Shown: positions 16,165-23,580 of the stretch, piece after piece
Position numbering within the stretch: the first letter of the stretch is position 1
Layout of the letters: each line of letters starts with the position of its first letter
Assembly (NCBI GenBank): GCA_934659445.1
Contig: CAKUHV010000005.1
Span: 1-32,026, forward strand
DNA length: 32,026 nt
Source: an uncultured Oscillospiraceae bacterium
Lineage (GTDB): Bacteria > Bacillota > Clostridia > Oscillospirales > Oscillospiraceae
Reading direction: 5' to 3'
Made by a program: the position numbers and the translations under genes
Notes under the pieces: generated by a model
What the model was told of the DNA's origin: nothing
Databases searched by the model: none
The model's input: only the letters and a program-made list of their open reading frames with translations

Positions 16165-16773
16165 TCAATTTTCAGACTTTTCCCCGTCTTTGTCTGGTTT
16201 TTGCTCCAATTCCTTCTGCCGGCAGCTGCGCTCCAGAGACAGACGCAGGTTGCCCGCGATCAGGGGGCTGATGTTGTTCAGGGCGGTCTCCATCTCTCCC
16301 TTTTTCATGCCGCTGAGCAGCCAGTGGGTGGAAAGGCCCACCAGCGCGGAGGCGTAAAACATGGCAAGGGACTCCACGTTTTCTTCCGTCACAGGCAGGT
16401 CCTGAGCCGTGCGGCGGACGAAATTCACCATCTCCAGATGGGTCACGTCGTACAGATACTCCTCCAGCAGGTCCCGGTGGTTGGAGTGGAACAGGTGGTA
16501 CACCGCCCGGCGGTTCTCCCGCACGAACTCCATGGTCTCAAGGCAGACCTCCTGCCAGGTGTCGCAGGTCAGGTTCTTGTCCGCGATGCGCTGGGCCTCC
16601 AGGGTGAACAGCTCTTTTACCAGCGCGTAAATATCGCAGTAGTAATAATAAAAGGTGTTTCGGTTGATGCCGCAGCGCTCCGCGATATCCACCACGGAGA
16701 TCTTGTCCAGAGGCGTTTCGTTGAGCATCCGGATAAAGCACTCCATGATCGCCCGCTTGGTAAACTGTGCCAT
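16165..16773 (-). CDS. TetR/AcrR family transcriptional regulator
   Basis: This 202-aa protein has an N-terminal TetR helix-turn-helix (TKRAIMECFIRML, then KISVVDIAERCGINRNTFYYYYCDIYALVKELF, about residues 5-50) and an all-helical ligand domain. The Tyr-rich recognition helix is typical of the DhaS-like clostridial branch. The start was placed at ATG 16773 because it has an ideal AAAGGAG site; the frame is open 20 codons further upstream without a site. It is followed by its own terminator, a promoter with a palindromic operator, and the coiled-coil/MMPL pair. The likely role is local repressor of that export system. The ligand is unknown. Confidence 0.93.
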   Translation of the reverse strand: MAQFTKRAIMECFIRMLNETPLDKISVVDIAERCGINRNTFYYYYCDIYALVKELFTLEAQRIADKNLTCDTWQEVCLETMEFVRENRRAVYHLFHSNHRDLLEEYLYDVTHLEMVNFVRRTAQDLPVTEENVESLAMFYASALVGLSTHWLLSGMKKGEMETALNNISPLIAGNLRLSLERSCRQKELEQKPDKDGEKSEN

Positions 16774-16837
16774 GGGGAACTCCTTTCGCTGGCCCGCAGC
16801 CGCCTGTCCCGCCGGATGCGCCGCCCGAGCCATTCCT

Positions 16838-16874
16838 ATAAGGAGAGGATACCTTATCCGCCGGAATTTTACAA
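16838..16874 (-). promoter_or_regulatory. Predicted tetR promoter with overlapping inverted repeat
   Basis: TTGTAA (16874-16869) and TATCCT (16851-16846) are 17 bases apart on the minus strand, 4 of 6 matches each. An ATAAGG-N8-CCTTAT inverted repeat (16838-16857) covers the -10 box. Its arms differ from the 16058-16082 palindrome, so it is not obviously the same operator. Confidence 0.4.
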
Positions 16875-16899
16875 GTCATTTTTGCGAATCTGCCTGATT

Positions 16900-18087
16900 T
16901 CACAGCAGAAAGGGACGCGCCCCGCGCTCCTTCTCCGCCCACTCCGGGGACAGGCTGCGCAGCCGCTGCACCGCCGCGGCGGTCTGGGCGGCGATATAGT
17001 CCACCTCGTCCGGGGTGTTCTCCTCGTTCAGAGTTAGGCGCAGACAGCACCGGGCCAGTGGCCGGGGCAGCCCCATGGCCAGCAGCACATGGCTGGGGTC
17101 CAGAGAGCCGGAGGCACAGGCGCTGCCGGCGGAGGCGCAGACCCCCGCCCGGTCCAGCAGGAGCAGCAGCGGCTCCCCCTCCGCGTCCTCAAATGCGAAG
17201 CTCACGCTGCCGGGCAGGCGGTCCTTCCGGCTGCCGTTCAGGGCGCTGTGGGGGATGGCGGACAGCTTCTCTATCAGCCGCTCGCCCAGAGCTTCCGCCT
17301 CTTCCCGGTTTTCCGCCATATGGGCGGTCATCTCCTCCAGAGCGGCGGCCAGACCCGCAATGGCGGGCACGTCCTCCGTTCCGCCCCGGGCGCCCCGCTC
17401 CTGCTGCCCGCCAAAAATCACGGGCACCGGGTGAATCCCCCGGCGGGCATACAGCACCCCCGCCCCCCGCGGGCCGTGGAACTTATGGGCAGACAGCGAC
17501 AGCAGGTCGATGCTCTGCTGTTCCACATCGATGGGCAGGTGTCCCGCCGCCTGCACAGCGTCGGTGTGGAACAGCACCCCCCGGCGGCGGCACACCGCCC
17601 CGATCTCCCCGATGGGCTGGATGGTGCCCACCTCGTTGTTGGCGAACATCACCGACACCAGACAGGTATCCGGCCGGATGGCGGACTCGACCTGCTCCGG
17701 CGTCACCCTGCCCTCGCTGCCCACGGGCAGCAGGGTGACGGAGAAGCCCTCCCCCTCCAGCTGCTTCAGGGCGTTCAGCACGGCGTGGTGCTCAAAGGCG
17801 GTGGAGACGATATGGTGCTTGCCCGCCTTCTTCCCCAGAGCGGCGGCGGTGCGCAGGGCCTGATTGTCCGCCTCGCTGCCGCCAGAGGAGAAGGTGATCT
17901 CCCGGGGACTGGCATTCAGACAGCGGGCCACCGTCTCCCGGGCGCCCGCCAGCGCGTCCGCCGCCCTCCGCCCCGCCCAGTGCAGGCTGGAGGGGTTGCC
18001 CCAGCACTCCTGCATACAGGCGTTCATGGCCGCCAGAGCGGCGGGGCTGATCTTTGTAGTGGCGGCGTTGTCCGCATAGATCTTCAT
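16900..18087 (-). CDS. Cysteine desulfurase (NifS/IscS family)
   Basis: This 395-aa PLP enzyme removes sulfur from L-cysteine to give alanine and a persulfide for Fe-S cluster, thiamine or tRNA thiolation pathways. Motifs are YADNAATT at the N-terminus, SSGGSEADNQAL, FEHHAV (about 98-103), ANNEVGTIQPI, HTDAVQAAG, the PLP-lysine Lys202 in SLSAHKFHGPRGAG, and the catalytic loop with Cys324 in SAGSACASGS. The longer active-site loop places it with group I enzymes. No iscU or thiI partner is adjacent, so the sulfur acceptor is unknown. The start has an AGGAGG site. It lies downstream of prfC, separated by a terminator hairpin. Confidence 0.95.
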   Translation of the reverse strand: MKIYADNAATTKISPAALAAMNACMQECWGNPSSLHWAGRRAADALAGARETVARCLNASPREITFSSGGSEADNQALRTAAALGKKAGKHHIVSTAFEHHAVLNALKQLEGEGFSVTLLPVGSEGRVTPEQVESAIRPDTCLVSVMFANNEVGTIQPIGEIGAVCRRRGVLFHTDAVQAAGHLPIDVEQQSIDLLSLSAHKFHGPRGAGVLYARRGIHPVPVIFGGQQERGARGGTEDVPAIAGLAAALEEMTAHMAENREEAEALGERLIEKLSAIPHSALNGSRKDRLPGSVSFAFEDAEGEPLLLLLDRAGVCASAGSACASGSLDPSHVLLAMGLPRPLARCCLRLTLNEENTPDEVDYIAAQTAAAVQRLRSLSPEWAEKERGARPFLL

Positions 18088-18100
18088 AGCAGTTTCCTCC

Positions 18101-18141
18101 TGAACAGAAAGGGTGCGGCCCGCCGTATGCGGGCCGCACCC
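18101..18141 (-). terminator. Terminator after prfC
   Basis: A 13-bp perfect GC-rich stem (18111-18123 with 18129-18141, 5-base loop) is followed on the minus strand by TTTCTGTT. The T-run is interrupted, so some read-through into the cysteine desulfurase gene is possible. No separate promoter is obvious for that gene. Confidence 0.7.
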
Positions 18142-18198
18142 AGCTTGTCAACAAATCCTCCCGCAGGGAGCTCCGCCTCTCTCAGACGGCGGGAGCGC

Positions 18199-19806
18199 TT
18201 ACCGCAGGCCGCCGCCGAACTCCGCCAACTTCAGTCCCTTGTTCCGGTCCTGTACCCACTGGATGGCCCAGGGGGAGGCAAACAGCAGCAGCTGGTTGCC
18301 CTTATAGTCCTCCACCAGCTTCACGTCGTTGGGCAGCAGCAGATCCTCCTCCTTCAGGGCGGGGGCGTCCTCGTCCTCCTTCACGATCCACCGCAGCAGC
18401 TCATAGGGCAGGCCCTCCTTATACAGCTCCACGTTGTACTCGCTGCGCAGGCGGTACTCCAGCACGTCGAACTGCAAAGTGCCCACCACGCCCACGATGA
18501 CCTCCTCCATGCCGGTGTAGGGGGTCTTGAAGATCTGGATGGCGCCCTCCTGGGCGATCTGCTCCACCCCCTTCAGGAACTGCTTGCGCTTCATGGTGTC
18601 GATGGAGCGGATGCGTTCAAAGTGCTCCGGGGCGAAGGTGGGGATGGGGTCGAACCTGAACTTCTTCCCCGGGGCGCACAGGGTGTCGCCGATGGAGAAG
18701 ATGCCCGGGTCGAACACGCCGATGATGTCCCCGGCGTAGGCCTCCTCAATGATCTCCCGCTCCGCAGCCATCAGCTGCTGGGGCCGGGACAGGCGGATCT
18801 TCTTGCCCTCCTGCACATGGTAGACCTCTTTATCCGCCTCAAACTTGCCGGAGACGATACGCATAAAGGCGATCCGGTCCCGGTGGGCCTTGTTCATATT
18901 GGCCTGGATCTTAAAGACAAAGGCAGAGAAGTTCTCGTCGAAGCTGTCGATCACCTCATCCCCCGCCTTTCTGGGCAGGGGGGCGGTGGTCATGCGCAGG
19001 AACTCCTCCAGAAAGGGCTCTACGCCGAAGTTGGTCAGGGCGGAGCCGAAGAACACGGGGGACAGCTTGCCGTGGCGCACCCGGTCCAGATCGAAGTCGC
19101 AGGACACGCCGTCCAGCAGCTCGATCTCGTCCACCAACTGGTCCCGCTTGCCCTGTCCGATCAGCTGGGCCAGGGCGGGGTCGTCGGGCTCGATCACCGT
19201 GGCGGTGGCCGCTCTGGCGTTGGTGTTGGAGGTAAAGTGGATGACCTTGTGGTTCTGCCGGTCGTAGACGCCCTGAAACTCCTTGCCGCAGCCGATGGGC
19301 CAGTTCATGGCGTAGGTGTCGATGCCCAGCTCGTGCTCCAGCTCCTGACACAGCTCGAAGGGGTCCCGGGCCTCCCGGTCCATCTTGTTGATGAAGGTGA
19401 AGATGGGGATGTCCCGCATGGCGCACACCTTGAACAGCTTTCGGGTCTGGGCCTCCACGCCCTTGGCGGCGTCGATGACCATGACGGCGGAGTCGGCGGC
19501 CATCAGGGTGCGGTAGGTGTCCTCAGAGAAGTCCTGATGGCCGGGGGTGTCCAGAATGTTGATGCAGAAGCCCTCGTACTGGAACTGCATGACGGAGGAG
19601 GTGACAGAGATGCCGCGCTGCTTTTCGATCTCCATCCAGTCGGAGGTGGCGGCCCGGGTGTTCTTCTTGCCCTTCACCTGTCCGGCCTGAGCGATGGCCC
19701 CGCCGTACAGCAGGAACTTTTCTGTCAGGGTAGTCTTGCCGGCGTCGGGGTGAGAGATAATGGCAAAGGTGCGCCGACGCTTGATCTCAGCTTCATATTT
19801 CGACAT
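18199..19806 (-). CDS. prfC: Peptide chain release factor 3
   Basis: This 535-aa translational GTPase releases RF1 and RF2 from the ribosome after peptide release. The G-domain motifs are intact: the P-loop SHPDAGKTT (about 18-26), the switch I region DWMEIEKQRGISVTSS, DTPGHQDF and NKMDREARDP. The elongation-factor-like domains II and III follow, and the length matches the family. The ribosome site is AGGAGG, 9 bases before the ATG. The leader of about 100 bases has a strong promoter and an unusual AUG-UGA start-stop frame. Confidence 0.97.
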   Translation of the reverse strand: MSKYEAEIKRRRTFAIISHPDAGKTTLTEKFLLYGGAIAQAGQVKGKKNTRAATSDWMEIEKQRGISVTSSVMQFQYEGFCINILDTPGHQDFSEDTYRTLMAADSAVMVIDAAKGVEAQTRKLFKVCAMRDIPIFTFINKMDREARDPFELCQELEHELGIDTYAMNWPIGCGKEFQGVYDRQNHKVIHFTSNTNARAATATVIEPDDPALAQLIGQGKRDQLVDEIELLDGVSCDFDLDRVRHGKLSPVFFGSALTNFGVEPFLEEFLRMTTAPLPRKAGDEVIDSFDENFSAFVFKIQANMNKAHRDRIAFMRIVSGKFEADKEVYHVQEGKKIRLSRPQQLMAAEREIIEEAYAGDIIGVFDPGIFSIGDTLCAPGKKFRFDPIPTFAPEHFERIRSIDTMKRKQFLKGVEQIAQEGAIQIFKTPYTGMEEVIVGVVGTLQFDVLEYRLRSEYNVELYKEGLPYELLRWIVKEDEDAPALKEEDLLLPNDVKLVEDYKGNQLLLFASPWAIQWVQDRNKGLKLAEFGGGLR

Positions 19807-19868
19807 AAAAGGGGGTTCCTCCTAAATGTTATGTGTATGGCCCCGAAGGGGCTGTCCGCAGATCCGGG

Positions 19869-19887
19869 TCACATCGGCTCCCCTCCT
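19869..19887 (-). promoter_or_regulatory. Start-stop mini-frame (AUG UGA) with strong Shine-Dalgarno in the prfC leader
   Basis: In the prfC leader AGGAGG (19887-19882) is followed after 7 bases by ATG (19874-19872) directly joined to TGA (19871-19869). A ribosome starting here would terminate at once, using release factor 2. A GCCCC/GGGGC hairpin follows before the real prfC ribosome site. This could be a release-factor-sensing element; function is inference. Confidence 0.5.
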
Positions 19888-19911
19888 AACAGGAAATTGG
19901 ATAACTAGAAT

Positions 19912-19941
19912 ATTATATCACGCATATTCCCCTCTTATCAA
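19912..19941 (-). promoter_or_regulatory. prfC promoter
   Basis: TTGATA (19941-19936) and a perfect TATAAT (19917-19912), the latter with an upstream TG extension, are separated by 18 bases on the minus strand. The start point should be near 19905, giving a leader of about 100 bases. Confidence 0.8.
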
Positions 19942-20115
19942 GGGGAGAAGGACGTCCTTTTTCAGTTTTTCTTTTGCCTGCTGTCTCTTCCCGTGTGTTT
20001 TCGGTCGGGCCGCGGCGCTTCCCGCGCTGGATTTCAGCTGTACCGCAGGAAATAGCATAGTTTGCTTTCATGTCTGCCGCAAGGAGCGCGGCAGATCCTG
20101 ACCGTTTCAACAGCG

Positions 20116-20150
20116 CAGCCCCACAGGCGATGGCCTGTGGGGCTGTTTTT
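20116..20150 (+). terminator. Strong terminator-like hairpin on the plus strand
   Basis: A 13-bp perfect stem (20116-20128 with 20133-20145) is followed on the plus strand by TTTTT. The neighbouring gene ending here reads on the minus strand, where the hairpin has no T-tract after it, so the orientation does not fit the annotated genes. The preceding 19942-20115 stretch has another hairpin (TCTGCCGC/GCGGCAGA, around 20075-20098) and no supported gene. A small plus-strand RNA is possible. Confidence 0.6.
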
Positions 20151-20152
20151 GC

Positions 20153-21181
20153 TTATTCTGCTTGGATGCACCGCACGGTCAGGCGGCTGCCTCCGCCGTA
20201 GGTGCAGGTGAACAGGGTGAGATCCCACCGGCCGTCGGTCATCTCGGCCGCGGCGCCGCCGCCCAGAGTCTCCGTCTGGGCCACGGTATAGTCGTGGACA
20301 TTGCCGTCGGCGTCGGTCAGGCGGATCAGATCCCCCGGGACCAGGGCGGACAGTCTGGCGAAATGCTGCCGGTAGTTGTGGGCGGCGATGACCAGCACGC
20401 CGTCCACATGCCAGCTGTCGAAATACTCGTATTTCATCGATGACCAGCGCACGGTAAAGTTTTCCGACGTGATCTTGTCAACGGGGATCTCTGCGCCGTC
20501 AATGGTGATCGTGTAGCCGCCGGAGCGCAGGGCCGCCAGCACCGACTCGTCCGAGGGGGTGGAGCCAAGGGACACCCCACTGATCGGCTGGGTTTTAGAG
20601 GCGCGGATCCGGGAGTCCACCTCATAGGCGGTATCCTCGCTGGTGGGCGGGGCGATCAGCAGCAGGCCGGTGGAGGGGTCGCCCCCCAGACCGTCTGTGC
20701 CCAGAACGGGGGTGGAGTAGACGGCTCTGGTGAAGTTGTGGGTGGGGGTGCCCTGAAAGCCGTTGGACATATTGTCGGCGATCTCACAGTCCAGACTGAG
20801 GTAGAAGTTGGCCGAGTCGATGCGGCCTGCGGCATCCAAAATGGTCCATACGGCGTCCAGGGTGACGGTCTGGTCCCCGTTGGCATCGTACAGGGTCAGG
20901 TCGGACATGGCGATGAAGTCGCCGGGGGAGAGGATGCTCCCCAGCTCGCTCCTCCACCCAACGAAACGATAGTAGAAGGTGCGGTCCTTCCAGTCGGACA
21001 GCTGGGCCCGGTCCAGCTTGGCCGTGGCGCAGCTGCTGTCGGGGGAGTGGACGGTGTGGCCGGAGCCGGCGGAGGGGAACATCCGGTAGGAGGTCATGCC
21101 GAGGATAGAACCGTCCTCATACACTGCCTGCTTGGACGCGGGATAGGACACATGCCCGGCACCGGTCACGCCGATGTCCAT
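20153..21181 (-). CDS. C-terminal part of a surface protein fused to half a sortase domain
   Basis: This 342-aa frame starts without a ribosome site, 11 bases after the upstream frame ends. Residues 60-112 look like a bacterial FxGW...LxAVW repeat module. Residues 220-264 match the ending common in clostridial surface proteins (FTVRW...WHVDGVLV). From 265 the sequence becomes a clostridial sortase: IAAHNYRQHF (His268), DADGNVHDYTV, WDLTLFTCTYGG (Cys326) and SRLTVRC (Arg333). The catalytic triad is present, but the first third of a normal sortase fold, and any membrane anchor, are missing. It is best seen as a deletion product joining a surface-protein gene and a sortase gene, and is probably not functional as a sortase. 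Confidence 0.7.
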   Translation of the reverse strand: MDIGVTGAGHVSYPASKQAVYEDGSILGMTSYRMFPSAGSGHTVHSPDSSCATAKLDRAQLSDWKDRTFYYRFVGWRSELGSILSPGDFIAMSDLTLYDANGDQTVTLDAVWTILDAAGRIDSANFYLSLDCEIADNMSNGFQGTPTHNFTRAVYSTPVLGTDGLGGDPSTGLLLIAPPTSEDTAYEVDSRIRASKTQPISGVSLGSTPSDESVLAALRSGGYTITIDGAEIPVDKITSENFTVRWSSMKYEYFDSWHVDGVLVIAAHNYRQHFARLSALVPGDLIRLTDADGNVHDYTVAQTETLGGGAAAEMTDGRWDLTLFTCTYGGGSRLTVRCIQAE

Positions 21182-21192
21182 CAGCTTGCCGC

Positions 21193-21798
21193 TCAGGGTG
21201 CGTTGTAAAGGATGCTGAAGCCGTCGGGGGTGGCCGTCAGGTGGACGGGCCGGTCCATGGTACAGGTAAATGTGGCGGTGCCGTCGCCGTTGTCCGCTAG
21301 GAGCTCAGCGTTGTCGCTGGCGGCGGAGAGGGTGAAATAGCTGCCGCTGGAGGGGTCGTTGGCGGGCATATAGTACAGCGAACTCTCTGTACGAAAGCTT
21401 ACAGGGATGAGGTAAGTACCATTGTTCTGACACATGGGCAGGGCGTCTGCCCAGATGTGCTTTGGATCGTAGGTGTCCGTGTGGGGGAAATAGAGCTGAC
21501 CGGCGTACTCCGACGCCTGAAAGCCGAAGGCGGGGTAGACGGTCTCCAGCTCATCGGCGGTCACATAGTAGCGCTGGTTCTTGCCCCCCAGCCAGGCCCG
21601 CTTGTCGGAGCTCAGCGTGCCGACCCGATGCCAAATGCCGTCTACACTGGCGTAGCAGCTGACGACGGCGCTGTCGGCGGCCCGGGCCGGAGCGGCCAGA
21701 CCGCCGGGCAGCAGGGACACCGCAAGGCAGAGAGCAAGGAAAAGGGCAAACAGGCGCTGAGCCGTGGAATATTCAGTTTTCCGTTTGGGTGCACCCAT
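21193..21798 (-). pseudogene. N-terminal part of a secreted clostridial surface protein, frameshifted
   Basis: From ATG 21798 this reads 201 aa with a clear signal peptide (basic MGAPKRKT, hydrophobic FALFLALCLAVSLLPGG, cleavage near ARA). Then come motifs of clostridial sortase-associated proteins: YYVTADELETVYPAFGF, EYAGQLYFPHTD, HIWADALPMCQNNGTYLIPV and SSLYYMPANDP. It stops in ILYNAP at 21193. A shift of one base at that point continues smoothly into ATLSGKLMDIGVTGAG of the next frame, so one base has probably been lost from a single gene. No slippery heptamer is present, which argues against programmed frameshifting. The frame also extends upstream to 22053 without a ribosome site. Confidence 0.65.
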
Positions 21799-22119
21799 GA
21801 CAGACTCATTTATTGCGCGGCAGGGTCGTGCATGACGGGGTGGGATATCATACCTTTTTGCGGAGAGATCCGGAGAGGGGTGTCTCCCGGACACGGAAAC
21901 CGTAAGCGTTCTTGCAAGTACGATCGCAGATAGAAAAACACCGGCGGCTGCGGACATAAGCCATAACCAACCGATGCAAACAGGTTCCACATTCTTCCGG
22001 ATCATGGGCTTTTCGCGGCCGATGCCATGGCAGAAACGAAGGAAAGAATCCAAGCAGGAATACTTGCCTCATGTGGGGGCCTGAGCGGCAGTCGTTTACA
22101 AAGTGCCGCATCAGTCCGC
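21799..22119 (-). other. Leader of the broken surface-protein gene
   Basis: About 320 transcribed bases precede the chosen start. They include a hairpin with a bulged G (TCCGGAGA pairing with TCTC-CGGA, around 21870-21892). Two overlapping open frames run through it (for example a hydrophobic stretch IGWLWLMSAAAGVFLSAIVL), without ribosome sites. I do not recognise a riboswitch. Confidence 0.35.
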
Positions 22120-22159
22120 ACTGTAAATACAGTATACTATGTCCAGCTCCGTTTTTTAA
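22120..22159 (-). promoter_or_regulatory. Promoter with overlapping palindrome upstream of the surface-protein gene
   Basis: TTAAAA (22159-22154) and TATACT (22136-22131) have a 17-base spacer on the minus strand. The inverted repeat ACTGTA-N2-TACAGT (22120-22133) overlaps the -10 box and start point. A similar palindrome lies at the abgT promoter. The region 22134-22310 is markedly AT-rich and holds no gene; it also has a direct repeat TATGATA twice, around 22243-22260. Confidence 0.6.
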
Positions 22160-22310
22160 TGGTTTTCTTTACAAGAATTAAACACATATTTTTTTAAATG
22201 TAGAACTCTTTGTGAATATAAGACTGTCTATCCGAACAAAGTATGATATCAATATGATACCTTTACACAATATGTGGAATCATCGCCCCGGAGGACGGGT
22301 TTGGGGAACA

Positions 22311-22345
22311 TAAAAAGGATCGACACATCAAAGATGTGCCGATCC
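22311..22345 (-). terminator. Terminator of the M20 hydrolase operon
   Basis: A 13-base stem with one mismatch (22317-22329 with 22333-22345, 3-base loop) is followed by TTTTTA on the minus strand. It lies 32 bases after the stop codon of the last M20 gene. Confidence 0.85.
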
Positions 22346-22377
22346 ATGTCAGAGGCTGTAAAGTTGTCTTTTCAAAC

Positions 22378-23574
22378 TCAGGTGTTGCCCAGATACCGCA
22401 GTGCAGAGGTGACCAGCACCTCCATGCCGATGGGAAGGGACTCCCACTCGGGGTAGAAGGAGCCGTGATGGATGGGATAGCGGGGCTTTGCGGGGTCGTG
22501 GCAGCCCAGCCAGAAGAAGCAGGAGGGAACCTTCTCGCAGTAGAAGGAGAAATCCTCGCCGCCTAGGGCGGAGTGCTCGGGAATGACCAGGTGGTCCGGG
22601 CCCACCACGTCGCTGATGACGTCCCGCACCAGCTCGAACTGCTTGGGATCGTTGACGGTGGGGGAGTAGCACATCATGTAATTGAAGTCGTAGGTGCCGC
22701 CCATGCCCTCGACGACGCCCTTGACGATATTCTCGATGCGCTGGGGCATGGTGTTGCGCACGGCGGGGTTCAGGTTGCGGCAGGTGCCCTCCATCACCAC
22801 CTCGTCGGCGATCACGTTATAGCGGGAGCCGCCGTTCATCTTGCCGATGGTGACCACCGCGCTGTCCAGCGGGCCCACGTTGCGGGAGACGATGGACTGA
22901 AGGGCGGCCACCACGTAGGAGGCGATCATAATGGCGTCGATGCCGTTTTCCGGGGCGGAGCCGTGGCTGTTCTTGCCGTGGACCGTAATGAAGAAGCGGT
23001 CGGAGGAGGCCATCATCGCGCCGTTGCGCACGGCCACATAGCCGGTGTCATAGCTGGGCCAGACGTGCTGGCCGAACACGGCGTCCACGTGGGGATTTTC
23101 CAGACAGCCGTCGGCGATCATCTTCTTGGCGCCGGAGTCGGCGGCGTTCTCCTCGGAGGGCTGGAAGAGCAGCTTGACCTTGCCGCTGAACTGATCTCTC
23201 ATTTCATTGAGCACATAAGCCGCCCCCAGCAGCATGGCGGTGTGGCTGTCGTGGCCGCAGGCGTGGGCCATGCCGGGAGTCAGGGAGTGGAAGGGGAGGT
23301 CGTTGTCCTCTACCACCTCAAGGGCGTCGAAGTCGGCCCGCAGGCCCACACATTTGCCCTCGCCCTTTCCTTCGATCACGGCGGTCACGCCGTAGCCGCC
23401 CACGTGCTCGGTGGGCTCAAGGCCCATCTCCCGCAGGGTCTTGGCGATGTAAGCGGAGGTCTCCTTCTCTTTGCCGCTGGGTTCGGGGTGCTGATGCAGC
23501 CAGATGCGGTGTTCCTTGACTTTGTCCCAATACTTATCAATGATCTTGCGGACTTCAGACATATGCGTTCCCAC
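22378..23574 (-). CDS. M20 family amidohydrolase (N-acyl-amino-acid amidohydrolase/HipO type)
   Basis: This protein of up to 398 aa has the M20D layout: a catalytic domain with LRADFDAL (about 78-85), MAHACGHDSHTAM (Cys106, His108 and His111 as metal ligands) and FQPSEENAADSGAKKMI, an inserted dimerisation domain (about 195-305), and a C-terminal GGEDFSFY and HHGSFYPEW. Such enzymes hydrolyse N-acyl or N-benzoyl amino acids. The listed start is GTG 23574; ATG 23562, four codons later, is equally possible because the ribosome site is weak for both. It is the last gene of a run of three M20 genes, 6 bases after the AbgA-like gene. Confidence 0.93.
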   Translation of the reverse strand: MGTHMSEVRKIIDKYWDKVKEHRIWLHQHPEPSGKEKETSAYIAKTLREMGLEPTEHVGGYGVTAVIEGKGEGKCVGLRADFDALEVVEDNDLPFHSLTPGMAHACGHDSHTAMLLGAAYVLNEMRDQFSGKVKLLFQPSEENAADSGAKKMIADGCLENPHVDAVFGQHVWPSYDTGYVAVRNGAMMASSDRFFITVHGKNSHGSAPENGIDAIMIASYVVAALQSIVSRNVGPLDSAVVTIGKMNGGSRYNVIADEVVMEGTCRNLNPAVRNTMPQRIENIVKGVVEGMGGTYDFNYMMCYSPTVNDPKQFELVRDVISDVVGPDHLVIPEHSALGGEDFSFYCEKVPSCFFWLGCHDPAKPRYPIHHGSFYPEWESLPIGMEVLVTSALRYLGNT

Positions 23575-23580
23575 TTTCTC

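Noticed and set aside
11119..17037. A plus-strand open frame of 1,972 codons
   Set aside because: It runs antisense through the MMPL, coiled-coil, TetR and cysteine desulfurase genes, which have clear domains, starts and ribosome sites. High GC at third positions removes stops from the opposite strand; the product is low-complexity Gly/His/Gln-rich sequence.
17089..19908. A plus-strand open frame of 939 codons
   Set aside because: It is antisense to cysteine desulfurase and prfC, both unmistakable. No domain or ribosome site.
19913..20110. A 65-codon minus-strand frame upstream of prfC
   Set aside because: No ribosome site, basic low-complexity product, and it overlaps the prfC promoter.
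21179..21215. Programmed ribosomal frameshift in the surface-protein gene
   Set aside because: No X-XXY-YYZ slippery heptamer or strong downstream pseudoknot is visible at the frame change; a lost base is simpler.
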